49,998 nucleotides of DNA from Nitrosomonas sp. (GCA_017994575.1 JAGOKN010000001.1:1-49998), one strand, 5' to 3'; shown: positions 18,637-27,715, counted from the first letter of the stretch. Numbers and translations are program-made. Notes: generated by a model from the letters alone, not told the origin.

Positions 18637-19086
18637 ATGAAAAATTTTGTTTTTACAGGATTAATATTGTTATTCAGTGCAACAGCACAGGCTCAAATTT
18701 ATAAATGGGTGGATGAAAATGGCAAAACGCAATACACCGACCAACCGCCCCCGCCGAATGTAACCACGGATGTCAAGGGATTAAATATCAAATCGGCGCC
18801 GATGTCGGGAAATAGTCAAACGGGAAAAACCAAGAATCTTACTGAAGAAAGATTGGAGTTTGACAAGCGCCGGCAGCAAACCAAAGAAAACGAAGCTAAT
18901 CAGCAAGCAAAGGCTGAGGAAAACAAAAAGAAATGCATTGATGCTCAAGGCCGACTTAAAATATATACTGACACACCTCGGCTAACCGTACCTGATGGCG
19001 CTGGCGGGATCACTTACCTGGACGATGATGCACGGCAAAGAAAAATTGATGACGTAAAAAAACAGATTGCAACCTATTGTAAATAG
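18637..19086 (+). CDS. Exported DUF4124-domain protein
   Basis: A 149-residue protein with signal peptide MKNFVFTGLILLFSATAQAQ, then IYKWVDENGKTQYTDQPPPP, the DUF4124 signature found in many proteobacterial periplasmic proteins. A charged coiled-coil-like middle (about 70-105, rich in Lys, Glu and Gln) and a C-terminal segment with two Cys follow. Function is unknown. GGAG stands seven bases before the ATG at 18637. It is divergent from guaB, and the next gene overlaps or nearly abuts it on the same strand. Confidence 0.85.
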   Translation: MKNFVFTGLILLFSATAQAQIYKWVDENGKTQYTDQPPPPNVTTDVKGLNIKSAPMSGNSQTGKTKNLTEERLEFDKRRQQTKENEANQQAKAEENKKKCIDAQGRLKIYTDTPRLTVPDGAGGITYLDDDARQRKIDDVKKQIATYCK

Positions 19087-19105
19087 AAAACTACTCTCAA
19101 AACAA

Positions 19106-20353
19106 ATGACCGTATTCTTTCGCATCTTCAGCATAGTTGTTGTTACTTTTTTATTAATCGATAGTTCAGTTGCATATGAATCATCGGCTCCTGACTCAGC
19201 GCAAGATAGCATCACAAATCATCATGAATCGACGCCCGACAGACATGTAGCGAATTCTGGCATGCTTTGGCAGATACTGCCCGGTGAAAATATCCACCAG
19301 ATCGCAAGCATGATGTTTCCTGACCAACCAACGGTCCACGACAATTTCATCCGAGCAGTCATTCGCACCAATCCTGAGCTTTTCCCTAATGGCGTTTATC
19401 AACCGCTACCAACCGGCACAACGATCTTCATCCCCGATTTAAGAACCATCAATACTTATTCAAGATCACCATCAAAAGCACAGAAGCCCGATAAAGCGGA
19501 TAACATAGTTGACAATCAATTACCGGAAACATCAGAAGACAGTAGCCCCTCGAACCTGGCAAGCAACCAATCCGAATGGCAGTGGCTCATCAGATTGCAA
19601 CAGTTAGCTGAGAATGAGCTACATGAATTAAGTATATTGATCAAACGCATCGAATCTCTCGAATTGCGCTTCGATGATATTTATCCCAGACTTTTAGCTT
19701 TAATTCAGGCGCTCCATGAACCGGTCACCGATTACTCCCTCCCCTCGCAACCAGACAGTCAACAACCTGACAATCCGATACTGCCTGATGCGAACAACAT
19801 TATATTGGCGGAAAATCAGCCCACTTTCGATACCGTATTTGTTATTGGGATATTACTTACAGCATTGATTGTGCTCACCATGTTGTGGAGCTACCGCAAG
19901 ATAAAGGAAAGATCCCTTCGATCAACGGATAACACTTTGTTCCCAGAAGTTGCCGATTCCCATCCTTTTGATGATTTTGCTGCGCACCAGGAAAATTCGT
20001 CAACCGAACCTTCCGATCATTTGGCTAATGAATATGATCAATTGGCAGTTACAGCCCGATCGATTGCGCAGCAGCATGGGCCTGAAGCAGCTATACAATT
20101 CCTACAAAAACAATTATCCGTTTATCGATTGGATATACCAGGGTGGATATTATTATTCGAACTACTTTTCAACTCAGGCAGCAAAACAGATTTCAAGAAA
20201 AATGCTCGTCGCTTCAAAAGATTGGGAGGATTCCCTGACATCTGGGCGCAGATTCAGATCTTGGGAAATCGCCTTGAGCCTGATGAGCCGCTTTACTTTG
20301 ATGAACAGAAACGCAAGGACAAGTTTTTTCCGGATTTATCAAACTCCAGGTAA
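19106..20353 (+). CDS. FimV-like LysM-containing membrane protein
   Basis: About 415 residues: a signal-like N-terminus (MTVFFRIFSIVVVTFLLIDS), a LysM-like peptidoglycan-binding segment (LWQILPGENIHQIASMMF to TTIFIPDL, about residues 53-112), an acidic low-complexity spacer, one membrane segment near 243-262, and a cytoplasmic helical tail ending ARRFKRLGGFPDIWAQIQIL. This layout is that of a short FimV/TspA-type protein, which in other bacteria organises type IV pili and the cell pole. No pilus genes are here. I use ATG 19106; no strong ribosome-binding site is seen, so translational coupling to the DUF4124 gene is possible. Confidence 0.6.
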   Translation: MTVFFRIFSIVVVTFLLIDSSVAYESSAPDSAQDSITNHHESTPDRHVANSGMLWQILPGENIHQIASMMFPDQPTVHDNFIRAVIRTNPELFPNGVYQPLPTGTTIFIPDLRTINTYSRSPSKAQKPDKADNIVDNQLPETSEDSSPSNLASNQSEWQWLIRLQQLAENELHELSILIKRIESLELRFDDIYPRLLALIQALHEPVTDYSLPSQPDSQQPDNPILPDANNIILAENQPTFDTVFVIGILLTALIVLTMLWSYRKIKERSLRSTDNTLFPEVADSHPFDDFAAHQENSSTEPSDHLANEYDQLAVTARSIAQQHGPEAAIQFLQKQLSVYRLDIPGWILLFELLFNSGSKTDFKKNARRFKRLGGFPDIWAQIQILGNRLEPDEPLYFDEQKRKDKFFPDLSNSR

Positions 20354-20384
20354 TTCAACAGTTCAAGCAATCGTCCTGTCTCGT

Positions 20385-22352
20385 TCATATCACGACAATA
20401 TCCGCGTTAGTCAGGCTCAGATCAGCGCCAATTATTGCAATCCTCGCCGCGGCCCCGCCGCCATTGCCATCGGCATCATACAACAAGATACCCGTCACTT
20501 TGTTGTATACGATAAAATCATTTGCATCCAGTGCTTTCGCTCCCACTATGAATTGATCATCGGCTAGCACCCCAGATGTGGTTAGGGCGGCAAACACCGA
20601 GTTTTCAAGCTGAATGGTATCCGTGACCACATCAAAATCAGTAATCGTGTCAGCAATGCCACCTGCAGTAAACCGAAACACATCATACCCAGCCCCACCA
20701 GTCAGTATATCGTTGCCAGCACCGCCATTGAGAATATCACTACCTATTCCCCCATCCAACTGATTGTTAACCGAATTTCCAACAATATTGTTAGCCATAT
20801 CGTTGCCAGTACCATTGATAGCTGCCCCACCAATCAGTGTCAGATTCTCAACATTAGCTGGCAATGTGTAAGTGACACTACTATTGATAGAATCGGTACC
20901 TTCTTTAGAGTATTCGACAACACTATCATCCACGTTATCAACCACATAACTGTCATATCCCATTCTACCGGTCATCGTATCTGCACCCGCTTTGCCGTCA
21001 AGCGTGTCGTTGCCATCACCACCATTTAATAGATTGGCAGCGGAATTGCCTACTAATTTATTAGCCAGATCGTTACCTATGCCATTAATCGCCAGCAAAC
21101 CCGTGAGTGTGAGATTTTCAACATTAGTTGGCAATGTATAAGTTATGCTGCTGCTGACTTGATCAATACCTTGATTTGCGTATTCATGAACGACATCATC
21201 TACATGATCAACGAAGAAAGTATCATTACCCAATCCGCCAATCATGTTATCCGCACCATCCCTGCCATTGAGTGTGTCGTTACCATCCTCACCATTTAAG
21301 ACATTATCTTTAAAATTACCGATTAGATTGTCATCGAAATCACTGCCAATCAAATTTTCAATATAGGTTAAAGTATCTAATCCGGCACCAACAGTGTCTT
21401 GCCTGATAGTGATAGTAAGCGACACATTGACTGCATTGTCGGCAGAAAGATAACTAACGGTATCGTGAATAGACGTTGTACCGGTAAAAACATCATGCCC
21501 TGCCGTACCCAGCAAAAACACTGCGGAAGAATCATTCGTAAAAAACAGTATGTTGCCAAGCCTCCCACCAATGAAGGCATCCAAATCTCCATCACTATCA
21601 ATATCTGCAAAAGTCGGATTGGCATTGCTTTCAACGTCATTTAGGCCAAATGGATTGAATTCTGCTGTCGCGAAAATTGGATTATTCACTGTGCCTGTAT
21701 TTTGAAAATATAGCGTATCACCATCCACATTTCCCACGAATGCATCCAGGTCTCCATCGTCATCGGTATCAACCAAGGAAATGCTGGCAAAGATGCCCCC
21801 CGCATCACTCAACCCAAATGGATTCATAATCGCAGAGGCAAAAACTGGCGCGCTGACTGTCCCCGTATTTCTGAAAAATAGTATATTGCCATCAGAATTA
21901 CTAACGAAGGCGTCCAAGTCAGCGTCGCCATCGATATCAACCAAGCTTGGATCTGCATAAGAACCCACATCGCTTAACCCAAAAGGATTAATAGTGGCTG
22001 GAGCGAATACCGGAGCACTGGCAGTCCCCGTATTTCTAGAAAAAATGATCTTGCCTTCAGAATTACCTACAAAAACATCTAAATCGGCATCACCATCGAT
22101 ATCCGCAAAAGTGGAATTGATATAAAACCCTGCATTAGTTAATCCAAATGGATTGATAATGGCCGCAGCAAAGGTTGGATGACCGGCAGTACCCAGATTT
22201 TCGTAAAAAAAGGTATTACCAAATACCTCGCCCACAAAAGCGTCCAAGTCGCCATCATTGTCGATATCTGCAAAACTGGGCGCTGCCAAAGTGCCTACAT
22301 CGCTCAAACCGAACGGATTAGTAGAAACTATACTAAATAATTGATTTATCAT
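20385..22352 (-). CDS. RTX protein with five FG-GAP-like repeats (paralog A)
   Basis: The 655-residue protein has no signal peptide. Residues about 12-285 are five tandem repeats of 55-56 residues, each starting NPFGL and containing a DIDxDGDLDAFVG calcium-loop signature and an FFxNTGT segment. These are VCBS/FG-GAP-type blades that should form a small beta-propeller. The second half carries RTX nonapeptides (GGDGNDTLDGKAGADTMTG and others) alternating with VENLTLTG modules and ends in TNADIVVI, the kind of C-terminal region used for type I secretion. Probably a secreted or surface calcium-binding protein; ligand unknown. GAGGG precedes the ATG. Paralog B is 0.9 kb away. Confidence 0.85.
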   Translation of the reverse strand: MINQLFSIVSTNPFGLSDVGTLAAPSFADIDNDGDLDAFVGEVFGNTFFYENLGTAGHPTFAAAIINPFGLTNAGFYINSTFADIDGDADLDVFVGNSEGKIIFSRNTGTASAPVFAPATINPFGLSDVGSYADPSLVDIDGDADLDAFVSNSDGNILFFRNTGTVSAPVFASAIMNPFGLSDAGGIFASISLVDTDDDGDLDAFVGNVDGDTLYFQNTGTVNNPIFATAEFNPFGLNDVESNANPTFADIDSDGDLDAFIGGRLGNILFFTNDSSAVFLLGTAGHDVFTGTTSIHDTVSYLSADNAVNVSLTITIRQDTVGAGLDTLTYIENLIGSDFDDNLIGNFKDNVLNGEDGNDTLNGRDGADNMIGGLGNDTFFVDHVDDVVHEYANQGIDQVSSSITYTLPTNVENLTLTGLLAINGIGNDLANKLVGNSAANLLNGGDGNDTLDGKAGADTMTGRMGYDSYVVDNVDDSVVEYSKEGTDSINSSVTYTLPANVENLTLIGGAAINGTGNDMANNIVGNSVNNQLDGGIGSDILNGGAGNDILTGGAGYDVFRFTAGGIADTITDFDVVTDTIQLENSVFAALTTSGVLADDQFIVGAKALDANDFIVYNKVTGILLYDADGNGGGAAARIAIIGADLSLTNADIVVI

Positions 22353-22703
22353 TTTATTACCCTCAATTTATAAATTTAATGTGATGAACGACATTCCTCA
22401 CTCAGCTTTAATATCATTTGATGCATTTGATGCAATTGGTTGATGATGATACACGGTAACCCTTAAAAACTGATAATCACCCATAACATAACAATTCCCA
22501 TCTGTCGTCAAACCGCAAGCTTCAGGATTAGCCAAATCATCGTCAACCGACACAGAGTGTGTCATCAATGATGACCTGCAAGTCAATCAATCAGTACTCA
22601 TGAGATTCCAGGCCATTGTTTAATCGAACAAAAGACACGTTGATAGAATACGGGAACAGATAACCAGAATCTTGACATTTAGCAACAAACAGGCAAATTA
22701 ATC

Positions 22704-22823
22704 AATGAGAGATCTCTGCATAACTATGTTTTTGAGCTTTTCTGTTCATTTCCATCATAATTAAATCAAATGCTTACAGAGCTCACGCATTCGATAATAC
22801 CAGTTATGCAGAGGTCTCAATGA
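22704..22823. mobile_element. 110-bp miniature inverted-repeat element, copy 1, with 5-bp target duplication
   Basis: The element spans 22709-22818. Its ends are GAGATCTCTGCATAAC and the inverted GTTATGCAGAGGTCTC, differing at one position. The flanks carry a direct repeat AATGA (22704-22708 and 22819-22823). It is the same length as copy 2 near 25.1 kb and about 95 percent identical when one is reversed. It is too short to code for a transposase and must have been moved in trans. Confidence 0.8.
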
Positions 22824-22893
22824 TGAAATACCGACCAAGCCGAGCACTCCCTTTGATAGACTCGTTCCTGTATGCTCCAGTTGCATAGTTCAT
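22804..22893 (-). CDS. Small ORF with strong ribosome-binding site, end altered by a miniature element
   Basis: GAGGAGATATTATG is an excellent initiation site on the minus strand. The frame reads MNYATGAYRNESIKGSARLG and RYFII, then enters the terminal repeat of the 110-bp element and stops after 29 codons. Without the element and one target copy the frame would read RYFIID and stop at 26 codons. Either a real small peptide gene or the 5' scrap of a longer lost gene. No family recognised. Confidence 0.3.
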   Translation of the reverse strand: MNYATGAYRNESIKGSARLGRYFIIETSA

Positions 22894-23012
22894 AATATCT
22901 CCTCGTTTAAGAGAAGAAGATATTCGGTGATTAATGTCAGCTCCGAAAAGCTTAAGACGTTTGATGAACGAACATTAAGTGAAGAAAATGCGATACATAC
23001 AATGCATACTGA

Positions 23013-23163
23013 CTAAGGAAACGCTGATTAATTCGGCGAACGAGATGAAGCACGAGGCGCACGGAACGCAGCAACCGAGACATATCAACATGATAGGCGA
23101 GGGAGCGAGTACCGCGCAACGAAGTGATTCGCTCGCACAGTCAATTAATCAGCGTTTCCCTAA
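23013..23163. mobile_element. 143-bp IS5-like miniature element with CTAA target duplication
   Basis: The element spans 23017-23159, with 17-base perfect inverted ends GGAAACGCTGATTAATT and AATTAATCAGCGTTTCC. CTAA flanks it on both sides (23013-23016 and 23160-23163); IS5-group elements duplicate 4-base YTAR-like targets. The interior is GC-richer than the surroundings and has no transposase. A related solo end lies at 25754-25773. Confidence 0.75.
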
Positions 23164-23243
23164 GCAACTCTAAAGTACATTAGGTTTTTATCGAGTCACT
23201 TAGAATTCTCTAAACTCTGAATCACAAATATCTGATTACATGA

Positions 23244-24932
23244 TTAAATTACAACAATATCGGCATTGGTCATATTCAAACCAGCACCTATCATGGCAAT
23301 AGTCACCATAGTACCGACACCATTACCATCCACATCGTAAGACAATGCCCCCGTAATATTGTTATATACAATAAAGTCATTGCTATCCGCCGCTTGCGCA
23401 CCAGTCCTGAATTGGGCCGCTGCCAAAGTGCCAGTTATCGTTAATTTGGTAAATATTGCATTCTCAAGCTGGATAGTATCATTGGCAACATTATAGTCAG
23501 TGATTGTATCGATATGACCGGTTGTCGTGAATCTGAAGATATCGTTACCTATTCCACCCGTTAAACTATCAATACCGATACCCCCATTGATCGTGTCATT
23601 ACCTGCCCCTCCATTTAACTGATTATTGGCTGCATTCCCAGTAATAATATTAACCAGACTATTTCCTGTGCCATTAATCGCGGATGCACCCGTTAACGTA
23701 AGATTCTCTAAATTGGCAAGCAACGTATAAGTCACACTACTATTAACCGTATCAGTGCCCTCATTCAGATTCTCAGTAATAACATCGCCCGCAACATTCA
23801 CAACAAAACTGTCATTACCCAATCCACCTATCATGCTATCCGAGCCAGCGCCGCCATCAAGTGTATCGTTTCCCACTCCGCCATTTAAGCGATTATTTTT
23901 GGTATTGCCTTTCAAATTATCATTGAAACTGCTTCCTATCAAATTCTCTATGTTAATCAGAGTATCTAATCCTGCACCTCCTGTGTTCTGTTGAACTCCT
24001 ATCGCGAGGGAAACTGCGACTGGTGCAGTTGCTGAAGCGTACGTTACTGTATCGTTGTTTGAAGGTGTGCCGGTCAAAACATCGTTCCCTGGCTTGCTGA
24101 CTAATAATTGGCCGTTGTTTACGAAATATCGCGTATTGCCACTGAATTCGCCCACAAAAGCATCCAAATCACCGTCAGCATCGATGTCCACAAAAGCAGG
24201 ACTGGCAGAATAGCCCACCTTACTCAAACCAAACGGATTAGTGCTGGCAGCAGCAAACACCGGATTACCGACTGTCCCATTGTTTCTAAAAAATAAGGTG
24301 TTGCCAGCACTATTACCTATCAAGGCATCTAAATCACTATCGCCATCGATATCCACAAAGCTGGGACTAGCAGCAATACCCACATCAGTCAAGCCAAACG
24401 GATTAGTGCTGGCAGCAGCAAACACCGGATTACTTGCAGTTCCTGTATTTCTAAAAAACGATGTATTACCTTTGTATTCCCCCACAAAAGCATCCAAATC
24501 ACCATCATTGTCAATATCCACAAAGACCGGACTAACAAAATCACCCACATCAGTCAAGCCAAACGGATTAAGCGTGGCGGCAGCAAATAATGGATTGCTC
24601 GCTGTTCCCGTATTTGTGGAAAAAAAAATGCTGCCATTGAATTCACCCACGAAAGCATCTAAATCACCATCGTTATCGATGTCTACAAAGCTTGGACTCG
24701 CAGAATAACTCACATCCGTCAATCCAAACGGATTAAAAATGGCGGCAGCAAACACGGGACTATTCACAGTTCCAGTATTTCTAAAAAACAATGTATCGCC
24801 ATCGCCATTACCCGATAAGGCGTCTAAATCGCCATCACCGTCAATGTCTACAAAAGTAGGACTGGCTGCAGTTCGCGCATCACTCAAGCCAAACGGATTG
24901 GTGGAAGTTAAAGTAAAAATTGGATTGGGCAT
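23244..24932 (-). CDS. RTX protein with five FG-GAP-like repeats (paralog B)
   Basis: The 562-residue paralog of the protein at 20.4-22.4 kb has five tandem NPFGL repeats of 55 residues (about residues 11-285) with DIDxDGDLDAFVGE loops, then a shorter RTX region (GGVGNDTLDGGAGSDSMIGG, GGAGNDTINGGIGIDSLTGG), and the same C-terminal module ending TNADIVVI. At DNA level the repeats are 165 bp; for example, a 39-base segment is identical at about 24229 and 24394. It lacks one of the VENLTL/RTX modules of paralog A. No signal peptide, so type I secretion is expected. Miniature elements lie on both sides. Confidence 0.85.
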   Translation of the reverse strand: MPNPIFTLTSTNPFGLSDARTAASPTFVDIDGDGDLDALSGNGDGDTLFFRNTGTVNSPVFAAAIFNPFGLTDVSYSASPSFVDIDNDGDLDAFVGEFNGSIFFSTNTGTASNPLFAAATLNPFGLTDVGDFVSPVFVDIDNDGDLDAFVGEYKGNTSFFRNTGTASNPVFAAASTNPFGLTDVGIAASPSFVDIDGDSDLDALIGNSAGNTLFFRNNGTVGNPVFAAASTNPFGLSKVGYSASPAFVDIDADGDLDAFVGEFSGNTRYFVNNGQLLVSKPGNDVLTGTPSNNDTVTYASATAPVAVSLAIGVQQNTGGAGLDTLINIENLIGSSFNDNLKGNTKNNRLNGGVGNDTLDGGAGSDSMIGGLGNDSFVVNVAGDVITENLNEGTDTVNSSVTYTLLANLENLTLTGASAINGTGNSLVNIITGNAANNQLNGGAGNDTINGGIGIDSLTGGIGNDIFRFTTTGHIDTITDYNVANDTIQLENAIFTKLTITGTLAAAQFRTGAQAADSNDFIVYNNITGALSYDVDGNGVGTMVTIAMIGAGLNMTNADIVVI

Positions 24933-25032
24933 AATAAAGATTCTCTAAAAATAAAGATTGATTGTTCACGTGAACATCGAGGCTACATAACCAAATGATC
25001 CATAAATTGTTATCTGAATTAATACAATTACA

Positions 25033-25152
25033 TTAATGAGACCTCTGCATAACTGGCTTTATCGAATGCGCGAGCTCTGTAAGTATTTGATTTAATTATG
25101 ATGGAAATGAACAGAAAAGCTCAAAAACACAGTTATGCAGAGATCTCTTAAT
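25033..25152. mobile_element. 110-bp miniature inverted-repeat element, copy 2, with 5-bp target duplication
   Basis: The element spans 25038-25147, ends GAGACCTCTGCATAAC and GTTATGCAGAGATCTC, flanked by TTAAT on both sides (25033-25037 and 25148-25152). It is inverted relative to copy 1, so the two bracket paralog B. Different target duplications show two separate insertions. About five base differences separate the copies. Confidence 0.8.
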
Positions 25153-25753
25153 TGTAGTTGAGAAAACAGACAGCTAGCACATACACAATGATAATCTTAC
25201 ATGATGAGGTTAATATTTCCTACAAATCATCACAAAAGAAAAACCATTTTTTCCATCTTCTATTGATGGCAATACATTCAATAACTCAATGTATTACAGT
25301 GGATTTTTAACAGATTTTACAGACTCGACATTGATAACATCATAAGACAAAAAGTTCTTTAGTCCAAATGACAGATCAATCGGAATTGAACAAATTCCTA
25401 CAATGACACCTAGGCCAAAGAATTCACCCAATCAATTACCAGCATTAATCGACTCAGACTTGCACGAAACATCAATGAAGAACCGGAAAATGATTACATT
25501 GACGTATCTAACTGGCTTAATTGGTGTAGTTCTTTTCTGGGAAGCAAGTTACAAGTCTATCAAGTTAGCAAATCTTTTTTGCAAGCATAGTTCATAAAAT
25601 AGCTCAAGCATGAACTCTGAATCATCATTGAGAGTTTTTACATAAATATCCACATTTTGCAAGGCATCCAATCGCAGTAGATAAATTGGTTTAGATTGCA
25701 TTCATACATTAGGATCACGATTGGAGTACATGCCTTATCCCAAATGGAATTCG

Positions 25754-25773
25754 CTAAGGAAGCGCTGATTAAT
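25754..25773 (+). repeat. Solo IS5-like end
   Basis: CTAA followed by GGAAGCGCTGATTAAT differs in one base from the end of the 143-bp element at 23017 and is also preceded by CTAA. No inverted partner is seen in the next few hundred bases, so it is a remnant. Confidence 0.5.
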
Positions 25774-25909
25774 CTTGATCGCTGTAGCGCACTCGAAGTG
25801 CCAGTTCCCATGAAATATCACTTGCAAGAAAAAACACCCGACACTCGAAGCTTTCTATGCTCACGAGCATAAATTGATTGCCTCGCAACCTTGCTCTGCA
25901 CATAAATGC

Positions 25910-27382
25910 TTAATACTTTACCCGCACACGATAAGTCAACTTGGTCTCACTCTCCGCTGCAACAGGCACTTTCCATTCCAACCAACCTGCACTCAGCTTG
26001 GTGTGCGACAAAGATTCCGATATGACCTCCCAGTCACCAGGTATGGGCTCTCGAACTTTTACAGCAATCACTTCCTTCTTGGCATTTTTCAAAGTAATCT
26101 GATAAGCAGTCTCAAAGATACTAGCATGACGCATGGTGCCAGCAATCTGCTTGAAATCAGTTTGCATTTTGTCAGCAGTAATATCAAAAGCACTCCCCAT
26201 CTTCAGACGTATCAGTTCATTATTGGGTATGTGATCAATATGATCTTCACCAACAAACTGACTATTTCCATTCAAATCTTTTTTATAAACACGAATAATC
26301 CCCTTAGGTAACGGAATGCCTAAGCCGCCACCTTTATTATGAAAATTGATAAATACGCTGATTTTCTGCTTCTGGCTAATCGTATCGTGCCTACCGGAAT
26401 AATAGTAATCAGCACCCTGCAGCAAATATTCCTTAGTAAGTGGAATGTTCGTTGCGGACAAAAGTGCGACTTGTTTAGTCTGTTTATTTAATAGCGTAGT
26501 TGGATGTTGCAATGTATACAGATGATATTCAAACAACGCTTCTTCCTTCATCTGCGATACATCAGCCATTTCAGACGCAACCGCCATCATTTTTCTTGCG
26601 CTACGCTGCTCAGGCTGAGCTCGATTAACATCTCCGGCGACCAACTGCAATCCTGCATTATAGTAAGCGATCCCACTTTGATTGCTGAGTGTCACAAACC
26701 CATTGAGATCCAACAAACTGTCAGCCTCATTCAATAAGGCAACATAATCTGCGTGCCAAGACAATCCATGCGTTAAGTAGGAAAGCTCTAGATCTTGCTT
26801 ACCTTCGGATGGATTAAGCAGTGAAACCAGCAGAGTGGGTTTATCGCGTAGATTTTCCGGAACACCTGGAAACACCAACCTTCCTGGCACGCCAGCCTCA
26901 ATGCGATCACTGAATTTCAGAACCACACCTTCATTAGTTGAGAGAACCGTAGCAGTCTCACTTGATTCAACACCGGTCGCAGCATTGGTGCGAATCACAG
27001 TAATTTCCTTACCAGCGTATTTTTCTAACAATTTTGTCGGCGTAAGAAGATCAAAGTCAAAATTCTGTTCAAGCAAGCGAAATTGAGAAGGATTGGTAAG
27101 ATTACGCAATAGCGCTGTCTCCGGTCGAATTTGAGCTGACACATCGCGCCAAGCCAATCTATTCAAATTCCGATCAAATAGAATCTTGCGTGAATCCTTC
27201 ACTAATGCAAGATTATCGTTATATATCGTGATCTTGATACTTTCCTGATCTTGAGCAGTTGAAGTTTTTTCATCGCTTGCGATCACAAGATTGCTGAATG
27301 TTGCCGCAAGGAAAGTAGCTACGCAGATCATGATGATCAATTTCTTAATATAATAATTTCTTCTGAATTCTTTCATTATCAT
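25910..27382 (-). CDS. Exported DUF4139-domain protein
   Basis: About 490 residues. A basic N-terminus and hydrophobic stretch (KKLIIMICVATFLAATFSNL) form a signal peptide. The body matches the DUF4139 family: IYNDNLALVKDSRKILF near the start, LELSYLTHGLSWHADYVALL and LNGFVTLSNQSGIAYYNAGL in the middle, and beta-rich repeats to the end (EPIPGDWEVISES). Such proteins are predicted periplasmic or surface proteins of unknown role. Two starts are plausible: ATG 27382 (used, with GGAT upstream) or ATG 27412 with AGGA upstream. No operon partner. Confidence 0.8.
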   Translation of the reverse strand: MIMKEFRRNYYIKKLIIMICVATFLAATFSNLVIASDEKTSTAQDQESIKITIYNDNLALVKDSRKILFDRNLNRLAWRDVSAQIRPETALLRNLTNPSQFRLLEQNFDFDLLTPTKLLEKYAGKEITVIRTNAATGVESSETATVLSTNEGVVLKFSDRIEAGVPGRLVFPGVPENLRDKPTLLVSLLNPSEGKQDLELSYLTHGLSWHADYVALLNEADSLLDLNGFVTLSNQSGIAYYNAGLQLVAGDVNRAQPEQRSARKMMAVASEMADVSQMKEEALFEYHLYTLQHPTTLLNKQTKQVALLSATNIPLTKEYLLQGADYYYSGRHDTISQKQKISVFINFHNKGGGLGIPLPKGIIRVYKKDLNGNSQFVGEDHIDHIPNNELIRLKMGSAFDITADKMQTDFKQIAGTMRHASIFETAYQITLKNAKKEVIAVKVREPIPGDWEVISESLSHTKLSAGWLEWKVPVAAESETKLTYRVRVKY

Positions 27383-27630
27383 TACCGATCCATACTCAAT
27401 ATGCGTGATCATAGCGAATCATCCTAGCAGGAAGTAACCATTAAAATACCCTTTCGATCGCTATTGTACAAAATAGCGAATATCAAGCAGTGCTTCGAAA
27501 TTTCATCTTTATCAAATTCACAAACACCAAAAGAATCAATCGATCTGTTTATTCTGTCTTGCTCAAGTCATCGCTCCTAATTTTTATTTTTCGGCAATGC
27601 ATACGACCTTTACAATAATTCATATAAAAA

Positions 27631-27695
27631 TGTCATTTTCAGGTTATAATATAGCTTGAAAATGACAGCCCATCTGACATTTTCAGGCTATAAAG
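27631..27695. promoter_or_regulatory. Triple TGTCATTTTCA motif around a TATAAT box upstream of tRNA-Leu
   Basis: TGTCATTTTCA (27631-27641) and its exact inverse TGAAAATGACA (27657-27667) flank GGTTATAATATAGCT, which contains TATAAT. A third, direct copy TGACATTTTCA (27675-27685) is followed by GGCTATAAAG, another -10-like box about 22 bases before the tRNA. The arrangement looks like a regulated or duplicated promoter. Confidence 0.45.
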
Positions 27696-27715
27696 ATATT
27701 AGTTTATATTGTATT

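Larger units (their letters stand above)
22353..23243. other. Intergenic region packed with small mobile elements
   Basis: About 890 bases separate the two RTX paralogs. Two miniature elements (22709-22818 and 23017-23159) and a short interrupted frame lie here. A minus-strand frame at 22398-22586 has no ribosome-binding site or recognisable family. The rest is AT-rich without clear features. Confidence 0.5.
24933..25909. other. Intergenic region with mobile-element ends
   Basis: About 980 bases with no convincing gene. It contains 110-bp element copy 2 and a solo IS5-like end at 25754-25773. A 64-codon plus-strand frame at 25403-25597 has a possible membrane segment but no ribosome-binding site. 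The promoter of paralog B should lie just right of 24932. Confidence 0.45.

Noticed and set aside
22398..22586. Minus-strand 62-codon frame
   Set aside because: No initiation site and no family; could be a decayed gene, but not supported.
20385..24932. Regular 165-bp repeats as a possible CRISPR array
   Set aside because: The repeats are in-frame coding units of a protein with no spacer structure and no cas genes.
24241..24948. Long plus-strand frames across paralog B
   Set aside because: They mirror the 165-bp repeats of the real gene on the other strand and repeat the same meaningless motif (KSPSLSISTKTGL).
25403..25597. Plus-strand 64-codon frame with one hydrophobic stretch
   Set aside because: No ribosome-binding site; a single hydrophobic segment is common in AT-rich DNA.
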